Positions 7,269-17,200 of a stretch of DNA of 64,000 nt are shown piece by piece. A model generated the notes under the pieces. That model was not told the origin of the DNA. It did no database searches and was given only the letters and a program-made list of their open reading frames with translations. The position numbers and the translations under genes are program-made. Location of the stretch: assembly GCF_046845755.1 (NCBI RefSeq), contig NZ_CP177357.1, positions 1,240,001 to 1,304,000 on the forward strand, read 5' to 3'. Source of the stretch: Rubrivirga sp046845755 (lineage in GTDB: Bacteria; Bacteroidota; Rhodothermia; Rhodothermales; Rubricoccaceae). Position 1 is the stretch's first letter. Every line of letters starts with the position of its first letter.

Positions 7269-8513
7269 TTAGGTCTTCTGCGGCTGCTTCTTGGCGGCCG
7301 GGAAGAGGACGTTGTTCAGAATCAGCCGGTAGCCGGGCGAGTTGCGGTGCAGCGAGAGGTCCGTCGGCGGGTCGCCGACAAAGTGCTGATAGTCCTCGGG
7401 GTCGTGGCCGCCGTAGAAGGCGAAAAAGCCCTGACCGGCCGGGCCGTAGAGGTAGCGGACGGACCCGGTCGTCGGGCTCTCGCCCAGGATCACCACGCCC
7501 GGCTTGATGGCCGTGGGGCGGAAGGCGGTGGTCTGGCCCATGAACCCGCGGACGCTGGCGACGTGATTCTGGGTCAGCATCGTCGGGACGGGGTCCCAGC
7601 GCGCCGAGAACTCGAAGAGCGTGAAGTAGTCCGTGAGCGGGTTGCGGAGCGCGGGGGGCGGGGGGCTGTCGATGTCGGCGTGCTCGTACTCCATCAGATT
7701 GAGGACGGGCCGGAAGTCCTGGAAGGCCATCGTGCCCGAGAAGTCGAGCATCGACGACACGTTCGGCGTCTGGCCGTCGCCGTCGATCTGGGGCGGGGCG
7801 ATGTCGAGCCCGGCCGTCGCGAGGGCGAGGTCGAAGGTGTCGGCGCCGGAGCACATTGCGAACAGGAAGCCGCCCTCGACGACGTAGCCGCGGATCGCCT
7901 GCGCGACGGCCAGCTTGAGCTCGCTGACCTTGGCGAATCCGAACGCGCGCGCCGACGCCTCGGCCTCCTGCTGCTGCTGCTGGTACCACGCCTGCCCGTT
8001 GTACATCGAGTAGAACTTGCCGTACTGGCCCGTAAAGTCCTCGTGGTGGAGGTGGACCCAGTCGAACTCGCCGAGGCGGCCCGCCAGCACGTCCGCGTCG
8101 TAGATCTGCTCGTACGGCACCTCGGCGTAGGTCAGCGCTAGGAGCACGGCGTCGTCCCAGGGCAGCGTCTGGTCCGGGGCGTAGACGGCGATCGACGGGG
8201 CCTTCTCGAGCCGGACGACCGACGTGTTCGCCGCCGGCGACTCGGCCGCCGCCACCTCGGCCGCGCCGTCGGTCGACTCGAACGTCACGCCGCGCGAGCG
8301 GAGCTCGGTCCGCAGGTCGGAGGCGTCGGGCATCACGAACGAGCCGCCGCGCACATTAAGCAGCCAGTCGACCTCCAGCCCGAGGTCGAGGGCGTGGTAC
8401 ACGGCGCCGTAGGCGCGCAGGTGGTCGGCCTGGGCGTCGTCCATCGGGACGAGCAGGTGCTGGGCGAGCGCGGGGCAGGCCAAGAGGGCGAGCGCGAGGG
8501 CGAGGGGTCTCAT
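7269..8513 (-). CDS. Secreted Bacteroidota protein of the family mislabelled asparagine synthetase B
   Basis: 414-residue protein with a signal peptide (MRPLALALALLACPALAQ). I recognise a strongly conserved Bacteroidota/Rhodothermota family: LLVPMDDAQADHLRAYG near the mature N-terminus, EVDWLLNVRGGSF, HLHHEDFTGQYGKFY, LFAMCSGADTFDLAL, YFTLFEFSARWDPVPTML, and FYGGHDPEDYQH near the end. Database entries for this family often read asparagine synthetase B, but there is no N-terminal catalytic Cys of a glutaminase and no SGGxDS ATP-pyrophosphatase loop, and the protein is exported. The conserved His/Asp-rich blocks suggest a metal- or ligand-binding periplasmic protein. It follows the TPR gene by 7 nt, so the two probably work together. 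Confidence 0.8.
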   Translation of the reverse strand: MRPLALALALLACPALAQHLLVPMDDAQADHLRAYGAVYHALDLGLEVDWLLNVRGGSFVMPDASDLRTELRSRGVTFESTDGAAEVAAAESPAANTSVVRLEKAPSIAVYAPDQTLPWDDAVLLALTYAEVPYEQIYDADVLAGRLGEFDWVHLHHEDFTGQYGKFYSMYNGQAWYQQQQQEAEASARAFGFAKVSELKLAVAQAIRGYVVEGGFLFAMCSGADTFDLALATAGLDIAPPQIDGDGQTPNVSSMLDFSGTMAFQDFRPVLNLMEYEHADIDSPPPPALRNPLTDYFTLFEFSARWDPVPTMLTQNHVASVRGFMGQTTAFRPTAIKPGVVILGESPTTGSVRYLYGPAGQGFFAFYGGHDPEDYQHFVGDPPTDLSLHRNSPGYRLILNNVLFPAAKKQPQKT

Positions 8514-8520
8514 GTCGGGC

Positions 8521-10500
8521 TCAGGAAGGGGAGGACCGCAGGCGGCGCAAGGCTTGGCGCGCGGCGGGCGCGAGCGGAGAGCCGGGGTACCGCTCCAACA
8601 GTCGGTCGTAGCGGTCGGCCGCCGAGGCGGGGTCGGCCATGCCCTCGAACGCCTCGGCTTGGCGGCGCAGCGCGCGGTCGCCGAAGTACGACGCCGGCAC
8701 GTCCGCGAGCAGCTTGTCGAGCGTGGCGACGGCGGCGGCGTCTTCGCCCTGGGCAAACTGGACGGCCGCGCGCAGGTACAGCGACTCGTCGACGAGCGCG
8801 GCGGTGGACGACAGCGCCGCGTCGAGCGAGTCGAGCGTCGCCAGCGTCTCGGCGAAGGCGCCGCGGCGGAAGCGCAGCGCGGCGCGGCCGTAGACGTGGA
8901 GGGGGTCGCCAGAGCGGTCGGCGTCGAGGTCGAGATCGGGGCTGGCGTCGAGGGCCTCGGACAGCGTGACGCGGAGTGCGATGGCGTCGTTGGAGGCGTC
9001 GGCGGCCGTGTTCTCGTCGAGCGCCTCGACGCGTGCGAGCGCCGAGTACATAAAGCCCTGGTACACGTCGATCAGCGCGAGCTCGTAGCGCGCCTGCTCG
9101 GCGATCGGCCCGATGCGCACAGCCTGGTCGACGTCCTGGAACTGGGCGCGCGCCGCGTCGAGGTCGCCGCGCTGGATGGCCACGTCGCCGAGCCGCAAGC
9201 GGGCACGGGCGGCGATGACGGGGTTGCGCGACTGGGCGGCTTGGCGCAGCACGTCCTCGGACCGCTCGAACTCCCGAAACACGTCCGCCAGCAGCTCGGC
9301 CAGGTGGAGGCGCGAGGCCGGGGCGTAGTCGTCGGCCGGGAAGTCGGCGAGATAGCGGAGGTAGCCCGCGCGCGCCGAGTCGGCGGCGGGGGTGAGGGCG
9401 ACGGACTTGCGCGCCTGGGCGTCCCACAGGCGGGACCGCTCGTAGCGGGCGCGGGAGGCGGCGGGGCCGGTCGGGTGTCGGGTCAGCACCTCGTCGAGCG
9501 CCCGCGCCGCCGCGTCGTCGGCGTCGGCCCCGACGGCCTGCTCGGCAAAGCGGACGAGCGACTGGCCCTCCTCGGCCTCGAGCCGGTCGAGGGCGCGGAC
9601 GGCGTCGAGCGCGCGGTCGAAATCGCCCTGTTCCAGCGCCAGCCACGCCTGGAGCTCGCGGAAGGCCCGGTTGAGCGGGTCGAGCGCGGCGGCCCGGTCG
9701 ATGGCCGCGCCGAAGATGGCCGGCGCGTCGCGGCCCGAGAGCAGCCGCGTCAGGCGCGACTGGACGGTCGGGCGCAGCTCGGGGTTGGCCGCGAGTGCGT
9801 CGAGGTAGAGCGTGGCCGCGCGGTCGTAGTCGAGCGCGAGTCCATAGAGGTGCGCCAGCTCGACGGGCAGGATGGCGTCGCCGAGGCGGTCGCGCCCGTC
9901 GGCCAGCACCTGGGCGGCCTGGTCGTAGAGGCGGAGCCCGCCGATCTCGCTGGCGACCCGGCGGTACGTCTGCGGGTCGCCGGGCTCGAGCGCGATGGCC
10001 TCGGCCCACGCCTGCTGGGCCTCCTCGTCGCGGCCGGCGCGCGACAGCGCGGTCCCGCGCTTGGCGAGGAACGACACGGTCGGCCCCGCGCGCGCGATCC
10101 AGGCGTCGGTGTGCCGGACGGCGTCGTCGAAGCGGCGGCTGGCGAGGTAGGCCTCCTCGAGCTTGAGCCACACGGCGACGGCCGTCGGGTCCTCGGCGTA
10201 GAGGTCCTCCAAAAGCGCCGTCGCCTCGTCGAGCCGCCCGTTCGCCAGCAGGTTGACCGCCAGCCGGTAGCTCGCGCGCTCGTCGTCGATCCGCGGGGCC
10301 CGGACGATGCGACCGGGGATCTGCCGCGCCCCGTTCGCTTCCTCGGCCTCCGCCGCCGACTTAGCCCGCTCGTCACGCAGTTGGTTGAGGCTGTCGAGCA
10401 CGGCGCGGCCCCGGTTCACGGGCTCCTCGGCGGGCTCCTGGGCCCGCGCCGGCGCACACGCGGCGGCGAGACAGAGCGCGAGGAGGGCGGGGCGGAGCAT
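8521..10500 (-). CDS. Exported TPR-repeat protein
   Basis: 659-residue protein with an N-terminal export signal ending around PARAQ (a Cys at position 15 preceded by AAA makes a lipoprotein also possible). Nearly the whole mature chain is helical TPR repeats, for example GRLDEATALLEDLYAEDP, RDEEAQQAWAEAIALEPGDP, DYDRAATLYLDALAANP, and a C-terminal AADRYDRLLERYPGSPLAPAA. Such proteins scaffold complexes in the periplasm or at the outer membrane. The frame stays open further upstream, but only the ATG at 10500 gives a signal peptide, and a TACCTTGA box lies 20 nt before it. First gene of a two-gene operon with the asnB-like protein; divergent from dxr. Confidence 0.85.
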   Translation of the reverse strand: MLRPALLALCLAAACAPARAQEPAEEPVNRGRAVLDSLNQLRDERAKSAAEAEEANGARQIPGRIVRAPRIDDERASYRLAVNLLANGRLDEATALLEDLYAEDPTAVAVWLKLEEAYLASRRFDDAVRHTDAWIARAGPTVSFLAKRGTALSRAGRDEEAQQAWAEAIALEPGDPQTYRRVASEIGGLRLYDQAAQVLADGRDRLGDAILPVELAHLYGLALDYDRAATLYLDALAANPELRPTVQSRLTRLLSGRDAPAIFGAAIDRAAALDPLNRAFRELQAWLALEQGDFDRALDAVRALDRLEAEEGQSLVRFAEQAVGADADDAAARALDEVLTRHPTGPAASRARYERSRLWDAQARKSVALTPAADSARAGYLRYLADFPADDYAPASRLHLAELLADVFREFERSEDVLRQAAQSRNPVIAARARLRLGDVAIQRGDLDAARAQFQDVDQAVRIGPIAEQARYELALIDVYQGFMYSALARVEALDENTAADASNDAIALRVTLSEALDASPDLDLDADRSGDPLHVYGRAALRFRRGAFAETLATLDSLDAALSSTAALVDESLYLRAAVQFAQGEDAAAVATLDKLLADVPASYFGDRALRRQAEAFEGMADPASAADRYDRLLERYPGSPLAPAARQALRRLRSSPS

Positions 10501-10520
10501 GGCGGGCGCGGGCGGGCAGG

Positions 10521-10528
10521 TCAAGGTA
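10521..10528 (-). promoter_or_regulatory. Putative -7 promoter box of the TPR operon
   Basis: TACCTTGA on the minus strand, last T 22 nt before the TPR ATG. It lies only 10 nt from the outward-facing box of dxr, so the 91-nt intergenic region appears to hold two back-to-back promoters. Confidence 0.45.
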
Positions 10529-10538
10529 GCCGGGCGGC

Positions 10539-10547
10539 TATCTTGGC
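10539..10547 (+). promoter_or_regulatory. Putative -7 promoter box of dxr
   Basis: TATCTTGGC on the plus strand, 45 nt before the dxr ATG. Same TANCTTSG box, back-to-back with the TPR-operon box. Confidence 0.45.
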
Positions 10548-10591
10548 GCCCCGTCAACGCCCCCAGTGCGCCGTTCGTGCGGCGCCGGCCG

Positions 10592-11782
10592 ATGCTCCCC
10601 GACCTCCGACCGCCCGCGCCCCGCGCCCGAGCCCCGCGCGCGATCGCCGTGCTCGGGTCGACGGGCTCGATCGGAGTCCAGGCGCTCGAGGTCGCCGCGC
10701 TCTTCCCGGATCGCCTGCGCGTCGCCAGCCTGGCCGCCGGGACACGGTGGGAAAAACTGGCTGAGCAGGCGCTCGCCGTCCGCCCCGACCGCGTGGCCAT
10801 CGCCGACGAATCGGCGTATGCGAGCCTGCGCGACGCCTTGGCCGGGACCGGCATCGAGGTGCTCGCCGGCGCCGACGCCGTCCGCCAGCTGGCCGACGAC
10901 GCGGCGGTCGATGTCGTGGTCGCCGCGATCGTCGGCGCGGCCGGCCTGCGGCCGACGCTCGCGGCCGTCGAGCGGGGGACGACCGTCGCGCTCGCCAACA
11001 AGGAGTCGCTGGTCGTCGCGGGCGCGCTCGTCCAAGCGGCCGCCGCGCGGTCCGGCGCCGTCGTCCTCCCGGTCGACTCGGAACACTCGGCGCTCTTCCA
11101 GTGCCTGGTCGGCGAGCCCGTCGACGCCGTCGAGCGGCTGATCCTGACCGCCTCGGGCGGCCCGTTTTACACGCGCGACGAGGCCACCTTCGATGCCATC
11201 ACGCCCGCCGAAGCCGTCGCCCATCCGAACTGGTCGATGGGCGCCAAGATCTCCGTCGACTCGGCGACGCTGATGAACAAGGGGCTCGAGGTCATCGAGG
11301 CGCGGTGGCTCTTCGGCGTCGACGCCGACCGCATCGACGTGGTCGTCCACCCCGAGTCGATCGTTCACTCGGTCGTCGAGTTCGTCGACGGGTCGTCGAA
11401 GGCGCAGGTCGGCCCGCCCGACATGAAGGTGCCCATCCAGGTGGCCCTGTCGTTCCCCGACCGGTGGCCCGCGCCGCACGCCCGGCTCGACTGGACCCGC
11501 ACCGGCCCGCTGACGTTCACGGCCGCCGACACCGACCGTTTCCCCTGCCTCGACCTCGCCTACGCCGCGCTCCGCGCCGGGGGCTCCGCGCCCGCCGCGC
11601 TGAACGCGGCCAACGAGGTCGCCGTCGCCCGCTTTCTTCGCGGGGACATCCGTTTCACCGACATCCCGCGCCTCGTCGAAGCGGGCCTCGCGGCCGCCCA
11701 CCCGGCGGATACGCTCGACGCCCTCGCCGCCGTTGACGCCGACGCCCGTCGCGCCGCCGCGGCGGTGCTGACCCCAGCCTGA
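10592..11782 (+). CDS. dxr: 1-deoxy-D-xylulose 5-phosphate reductoisomerase
   Basis: 396-residue enzyme of the MEP isoprenoid pathway that converts DXP to 2-C-methyl-erythritol 4-phosphate with NADPH. Nucleotide-binding GSTGSIG at residues 22-28, ANKESLVVAG, the substrate loop LPVDSEHSALFQCL, metal- and substrate-binding blocks TASGGPF and HPNWSMGAKISVDSATLMNK, then VHPESIVHSVVEF. Length and motif order are normal. I chose the ATG at 10592; the open frame extends upstream but only through non-coding and antisense sequence of the TPR gene. It is followed 19 nt later by rseP, an arrangement also seen in proteobacterial dxr - rseP - bamA clusters, though cdsA is missing here. Confidence 0.96.
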   Translation: MLPDLRPPAPRARAPRAIAVLGSTGSIGVQALEVAALFPDRLRVASLAAGTRWEKLAEQALAVRPDRVAIADESAYASLRDALAGTGIEVLAGADAVRQLADDAAVDVVVAAIVGAAGLRPTLAAVERGTTVALANKESLVVAGALVQAAAARSGAVVLPVDSEHSALFQCLVGEPVDAVERLILTASGGPFYTRDEATFDAITPAEAVAHPNWSMGAKISVDSATLMNKGLEVIEARWLFGVDADRIDVVVHPESIVHSVVEFVDGSSKAQVGPPDMKVPIQVALSFPDRWPAPHARLDWTRTGPLTFTAADTDRFPCLDLAYAALRAGGSAPAALNAANEVAVARFLRGDIRFTDIPRLVEAGLAAAHPADTLDALAAVDADARRAAAAVLTPA

Positions 11783-11801
11783 CGGACTGCCCGTCATCCT
11801 T

Positions 11802-13235
11802 ATGGAGGCCCTCCTCGATTCCCTCTCGTACTTCTTGTGGGTCGCGCTCGCGCTCGGCCTGCTCGTGTTCGTCCACGAGCTCGGCCACTTTCTGGCCGCC
11901 CGCCTCTTCGGGATGCGCGTCGACGCGTTCTCGATCGGCTTCCCGCCGAGCCTGTTCGCCCGGAAGGTCGGCCAGACGGAGTACCGCGTCGGGGCGATCC
12001 CGCTTGGCGGCTACGTCTCGATCGCCGGGATGGTGGACGAGAGCATGGACGCCGACGGGCTCGCGAGCGAGCCCGAGCCCGACGAGTACCGCTCCAAGCC
12101 GGTGTGGCAGCGCGTGGTCGTGATCTCGGCCGGCGTCATCTTCAACCTGGTGTTCGCGGTCCTGCTTTTCAGCGCGCTCGTGTACACGTACGGCCGGAGC
12201 TACACGCCCGCCGAGAACGTGCCGCTCGAGGTCGCCGAGGGCTCCGTTGCGTCAGAGATGGGGCTCGAATCCGGCGACCGCGTGGTCGGTGTCAACGGCG
12301 AGCCCGTCGAGCGCTACGAGGACGTGTTTTCGCCCGAGCGGATGACCGTCGACCAGTTCGAACTGACCGTGCTCCGCGGCGGTGACCGCGTCGAATTGAG
12401 GGCCGAGCCCGCGCTGGCGTCGCGCCTGTCCCGGGAGGCCCTCGCCATCGAGCGGGCCGACGGCGAGGTCTCGTTCGGGACCGTCTTCGGGGCCACGCCG
12501 CGGTACCCCCCGGTGCTGGCGTCCGTGTCCGCCGGCTCCGCCGCCGAGGAGGCCGGGCTCCTGCCCGGCGACCGCGTGCTGTCGATCGACGGCGAACCGA
12601 CGACCTCGTGGGACGCGCTGATCCTGCAGGTGGCCGCGTCCGAGGGCCAGGCCGTCCCCGTCCGCTGGGCCCGCCCCGACTCGCTCGGCCCGGCCGGCGA
12701 GGGCGCGTCGGTCGTCGAGCGCCGGGGCGCGGCGACCATCTACGAAGCCCAGATCGCGCCCCGCGCGTCCGGCGACGGGTACCAGCTCGGCGTGTTGCGC
12801 GACATCGCCGCGGCCGGCCAGCGGATCGACCAGCTCGGCGTTGGAGAGTCGCTGGCGGCCGGCACCGAGATGACGGTCGCGAACGTGACCGGCACCTTCG
12901 CCTTTATCGGCAAGCTGGTGACCGGCCGCGAGAGCGTCCGCGACAACGTCGGCGGCCCGCTCATGATCGCCAAGCAGTCGAAGGAGGCGGCCGACCGCGG
13001 CCCGCAGGTGTTCTGGATGTTCGTGGGCTACCTCTCGATCGCGCTCGCCGTCTTCAACATCCTGCCGATCCCGGCGCTCGACGGCGGCCACCTCGTGTTC
13101 CTCATCTACGAGGCCGTCGTGCGTCGCAAGCCGTCGCTCAAGGTCCAGATGGTGGTCCAGCAGGTCGGGGTGGCGCTGATCCTGGCGCTCATGGTGTTCG
13201 TCATCTTCAACGACGCCGTCCGCTGGTTCGGCTAG
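11802..13235 (+). CDS. rseP: RIP metalloprotease (site-2 protease)
   Basis: 477-residue intramembrane zinc protease. The zinc ligands His25, Glu26 and His29 sit in VHELGHF in the first membrane helix, and the third ligand Asp427 in the C-terminal IPALDGGH. Two PDZ domains lie between (about residues 130-215, with ESGDRVVGVNG, and 225-290, with LPGDRVLSIDGE). It cleaves membrane-bound anti-sigma factors or signal peptides; the target is not visible here. Four membrane segments are expected: about 12-32, 105-125, 400-420 and 455-475. It lies between dxr and uppS in an envelope-biogenesis operon. Confidence 0.95.
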   Translation: MEALLDSLSYFLWVALALGLLVFVHELGHFLAARLFGMRVDAFSIGFPPSLFARKVGQTEYRVGAIPLGGYVSIAGMVDESMDADGLASEPEPDEYRSKPVWQRVVVISAGVIFNLVFAVLLFSALVYTYGRSYTPAENVPLEVAEGSVASEMGLESGDRVVGVNGEPVERYEDVFSPERMTVDQFELTVLRGGDRVELRAEPALASRLSREALAIERADGEVSFGTVFGATPRYPPVLASVSAGSAAEEAGLLPGDRVLSIDGEPTTSWDALILQVAASEGQAVPVRWARPDSLGPAGEGASVVERRGAATIYEAQIAPRASGDGYQLGVLRDIAAAGQRIDQLGVGESLAAGTEMTVANVTGTFAFIGKLVTGRESVRDNVGGPLMIAKQSKEAADRGPQVFWMFVGYLSIALAVFNILPIPALDGGHLVFLIYEAVVRRKPSLKVQMVVQQVGVALILALMVFVIFNDAVRWFG

Positions 13236-13334
13236 GGGAGGGGCCTCGCGCGACGCTTTCGCAGGGATCTGGTGGCGACGGCCGCGGAACGGGGCCACCT
13301 TGCGCTCTGAACGTCCCCACCGCACGCTCTCCCC

Positions 13335-14132
13335 ATGACCACGCCCGCCGACGCCCCGGTCCAGCTGACGAAGGTCGCCCAGACGGACGACGACCGCGCC
13401 GCGCAGGCGGCGCTCCAGGCACGCGGCCCGATCCCCGAGCACGTCGCGTGCATCATGGACGGGAACGGGCGGTGGGCCAAGGCGCGCGGCAAGACGCGCG
13501 TGACCGGCCACCACGAGGGGGTCCTGTCGGTCCGCGAAATCACCGAGGCGTGCGCCCAGCTCGGCGTCGGCCACCTCACGCTGTACACGTTCTCGACCGA
13601 GAACTGGAACCGCCCCGCCGCCGAGGTCTCGGCGCTGATGTCGCTGCTCGTGCGGACGCTGCGCAAGGAGGCCGAGAACTTGCACCGCAACGGGATCCGG
13701 CTCCACGCCATCGGCGACCTCGGCCGGCTCCCCGCCAAGGGCCAGCGCGAGCTCCAGGAGGCGTTCGACCTGACGGCCGGCAACACGCGGATGACGCTGA
13801 CGCTGGCGCTGAGCTACGGCTCGCGCTGGGAGATCACGCGCGCCGTCCGCGACATCGCCGCCGCCGCGCGCGCCGGCGACATCGACCCGGCCGACATCAC
13901 CGAGGAGACGGTCTCCCAAGCCCTGTTGACGCGCGGCCTGCCGGACCCCGACCTGCTCGTGCGGACGGCGGGGGAGATGCGGCTGAGCAACTTCCTGCTC
14001 TGGCAGATCGCCTACACCGAGCTCTACGTCACCGAGACGTTCTGGCCCGACTTCCGCCGGAGCGCCCTCTACGACGCCGTCCGCAGCTTCCAGGACCGCG
14101 ACCGCCGCTTCGGCCGCGTCGACGAGGCGTAG
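13335..14132 (+). CDS. uppS: Isoprenyl transferase (undecaprenyl diphosphate synthase)
   Basis: 265-residue cis-prenyltransferase making the C55 carrier lipid for peptidoglycan and surface polysaccharides. Hallmarks: HVACIMDGNGRWA with the catalytic Asp42, LTLYTFSTENWNRP, and the C-terminal DPDLLVRTAGEMRLSNFLLW and WPDF. The usual RTSGE reads RTAGE, a conservative change. The N-terminus has about 35 extra residues before the conserved core, so a slightly later start cannot be excluded. It is separated from rseP by 99 nt, with CACCTTGCG about 33 nt upstream of the start as a possible promoter. In related genomes bamA follows directly; here a sensor cassette intervenes. Confidence 0.95.
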   Translation: MTTPADAPVQLTKVAQTDDDRAAQAALQARGPIPEHVACIMDGNGRWAKARGKTRVTGHHEGVLSVREITEACAQLGVGHLTLYTFSTENWNRPAAEVSALMSLLVRTLRKEAENLHRNGIRLHAIGDLGRLPAKGQRELQEAFDLTAGNTRMTLTLALSYGSRWEITRAVRDIAAAARAGDIDPADITEETVSQALLTRGLPDPDLLVRTAGEMRLSNFLLWQIAYTELYVTETFWPDFRRSALYDAVRSFQDRDRRFGRVDEA

Positions 14133-14242
14133 CCGCCGCTGGCCGGCCGTGTAGTTTCGGTCGCCCTCGCTCTCCCTCCGCGACCCTGCCCTCCCGTCCC
14201 GACCCTGTTCCTGAGGGCGCCGCCGACGCGGCGGCCCCCACG

Positions 14243-17200
14243 ATGCCGGACCCGGCGTGCGACCGGACCGCCCGGGTGGCCCGGCGAGCGCTCGGCGTCT
14301 CGTCGGCGCTCGTCCGTCGGGCCCGGCCCGATGGCGACGACGCCTGGGGGCACGCCGGGGACGGGCCGAGCGAGGCGCCCGCGCTCGACGCGGTCGGCCG
14401 CCTGGCCGCCGAGGCCCGGGCGCCGGTCGCCATCGCCGACGTGCGCGACGACCCCCGCGTCCGCGACCTCCCGGCGGTCCAGCACGGCGTGGCGGCCCTC
14501 CTCGGCGTCCCGCTCGTCGGCCCGGATGGGGCCGTCGCCGCGGTGCTGGGCGTCTGCGACGGGCGCCCGCGGGCGTGGTCCGACGACGACGTGGCGACGC
14601 TCGCCGACCTGGCCGCAATGCTGACGGCCAGCACCGCGGCGTCGGCCCGAGCCGACGGGGCGGCCAGCGAGGACCAGTTCCGCCAGCTCGCGGACGCGGC
14701 CCCCGCGCTTCTCTGGGTCACCGATCCCGAGGGCATGTGCACGTTCCTCAGCCGGTCGTGGACCGACTTTACCGGCCAGCCCATGGCCGAGGGGCTGGGG
14801 GTCGGCTGGATCGACGCCGTCCACCCCGACGACCGGGAAACCTCGCGCGACGCCTTCCTGGCCGCGTCCGCCACGCGCACCGCGTTCCGCCACGACTACC
14901 GGCTCCGGCACCGCGACGGCGGCTACCGCTGGGCGCTCGACGCCGGCAACCCCTGGTTCGGGGACGACGGCGCCTTCCTGGGCTTCGTCGGCTCGGTCAC
15001 CGACATCCACGACCGGACCGTCGCCGAGGCGGCCCTCCGCGAGCGGGAGGCCCGCTACCGGACGCTGTTCGAGTCGGTCACGGTCGGGTTCTGCATCCTC
15101 GAGATCCTCTACGAGGGCGGCGTGGGGGTGGACTACCGGTTTGTCGAGACCAACCCTGCGTTCGTGGAGCAGACCGGGCTCGTCGACGCCGTCGGGCGGC
15201 GGGCCTACGAGCTGGTGCCGGACCTCGAACGGAGCTGGGTCGAGAAATACGCCGCGGTGGCGGAGACGGGGGCGCCGCTCCAGTTCCAGAGCGGGTCGGA
15301 GGCGATGGGCCGGGTGTTCGACGTCTACGCCGTCCGGGTGGGCGGGGCAGAAAGCCGCCGCGTCGCCCTCCTGTTCACCGACATCACCGAGCGGACCCGC
15401 GCCGAGCGCGCGCTCCGCGAGAGCGCCGAGCGGAAGGCCGCCCTCCTCGACCTCCTCCAGCGCTGGCGCGCGATGGACGACCCGGCCGAGATCCTGACCG
15501 CCGCGGCCGAGACCGTCGGCCGGGCCCTCGGCGCCCACCGCGCCGGGTTCGTGGAGCGCGTCGATGCAGGGGGCGACGTCGAGGTGGGACCCTCGTGGAC
15601 CGACGGGTCACTCCCGCCTCTCCGGGGCCCGTCCCGCGAGGGCGGGGTTGGGCTCGCGAGCGGGGTCCAGGCCGAGGTCGACGCGCCGATCCTGCGGGAA
15701 GGGGCCTGGCAGGCCGGGCTGTACGTCCACCACGCCGAGCCGCGCGAGTGGACCGCCGCCGAGGTCGAGTTCGCGCGCGAGGTCGCCGAGCAAGCGTGGG
15801 ACGCCCTCGAGCGGGCCCGGGCCGTCGCGGCGCTGCGCACCAGCGAGGCCCGGTTCCGCGCCGTCCTCGACGCCACCGACGCCGTCGTGTTCACCAAGGA
15901 CCTCGACGGCCGCTACACTCTCGTCAACCGGGCGTGGATGGCCGTGCTCGGGGGGCCGACGGAGGGGGCGCTGGGGCGGACCGACGCCGAGCTGTTCTCG
16001 CCCGAGGTGGCCGCGGCCGTCGTGGCCAACGACCGGGCCGTGCTCGCGGCCGGCCGGCCGAGCCAGTTCGACGAGGTGGTCGAGGTCGGCGGCGAGCCGA
16101 GGACGTACCTCTCGGTCAAGTTCCCCTTGCTAGACGCCGACGGCCGGCCCTACGCCGTGGGTGGGATCGCAAGCGACATCACCCCGCTCAAGCGAGCGGA
16201 AGCGGCCCTGCGCGAGAGCGAGGCCCGGTTCCGACACCTTGCCGAGGCCCTCCCGGTCATCGTCCACACGTCCGGCCCCGACGGCGCCCCGGACTACCTC
16301 AACCGGCGGTGGTACGAGTACACCGGGCAGCCCGACGACGTGCCCTACGCCCACGCCCGCCGGACGGCCACGCATCCCGCCGACGCGCCCCGCCTCGACG
16401 CGCTCTGGGCGCGGGCGATCGGCGAGGGCCGGCCGTTCGAGGCCGAGGTCCGGATTCGCCGCCACGACGGGGCGTACCGGTGGTTCCTCACGCGTGTCGT
16501 CCCTGTCGTCGGGCCGGACGGCGACGTGGCCCGGTGGTTCGGGACGAGCACCGACATCCACGCGGCCAAGGCGATGGCCGCCGAGCTCGAGGGCTTGGTC
16601 GAGGCACGGACCGCCGAGCTCGCGCGGTCGAACGCCGAGCTCGACCAGTTCGCGTACGTGGCGTCGCACGACCTCAAGGCCCCGCTCCGGGCCATCGACA
16701 GCCTGGCCGCCTGGATCGAGGAGGACGCGGCGGCCGTCCTCCCCCCGGAATCGGCCCGGCACCTCGCCCTCCTGCGGGGCCGGGCGGCCCGCATGGAGGG
16801 GCTCCTCGACGGCCTGCTGACCTACTCGCGGGTCGGGCGGGCGGACGCCGCCCCGGAGCGCATCGACGTGGCCGCCCTGGTCGCCGACGCCATCGCGCTG
16901 GTGGCCCCCCCGGACGGGTTCTCGGTCCGCGTCGAGGGGGACCTCCCGGAGGTCACGGCGCCGCGGGCGATGCTCGCGCTCGTCTTCCGGAACCTGATCG
17001 GCAACGCCATCAAGCACCACGGCCGCCCCGACGGGCGCGTCGTCATCTCGGGCCGCACGAACGGGCCGTGGGCCGAGTTCGCGGTCGCCGACGACGGCGC
17101 CGGGATCGCACCGGCGTACCGCGAGCGCGTGTTCGGGATGTTCCAGACGCTCCGGCCCCGCGACGAGGTGGAGGGGAGCGGCATGGGGCTCGCCATCGTC

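Noticed and set aside
7269..8513. Annotation as asparagine synthetase B (asnB)
   Set aside because: No glutaminase Cys, no ATP-pyrophosphatase motif, and an export signal is present.
12608..14242. Extension of the sensor-kinase frame upstream through rseP and uppS
   Set aside because: This part overlaps two well-supported genes in another frame and reads as Arg/Gly/Pro-rich sequence. The first GAF domain starts after the ATG at 14243.
12252..14618. 788-codon minus-strand frame opposite rseP, uppS and the kinase start
   Set aside because: Antisense to conserved genes, no recognisable domain, typical GC-driven shadow.
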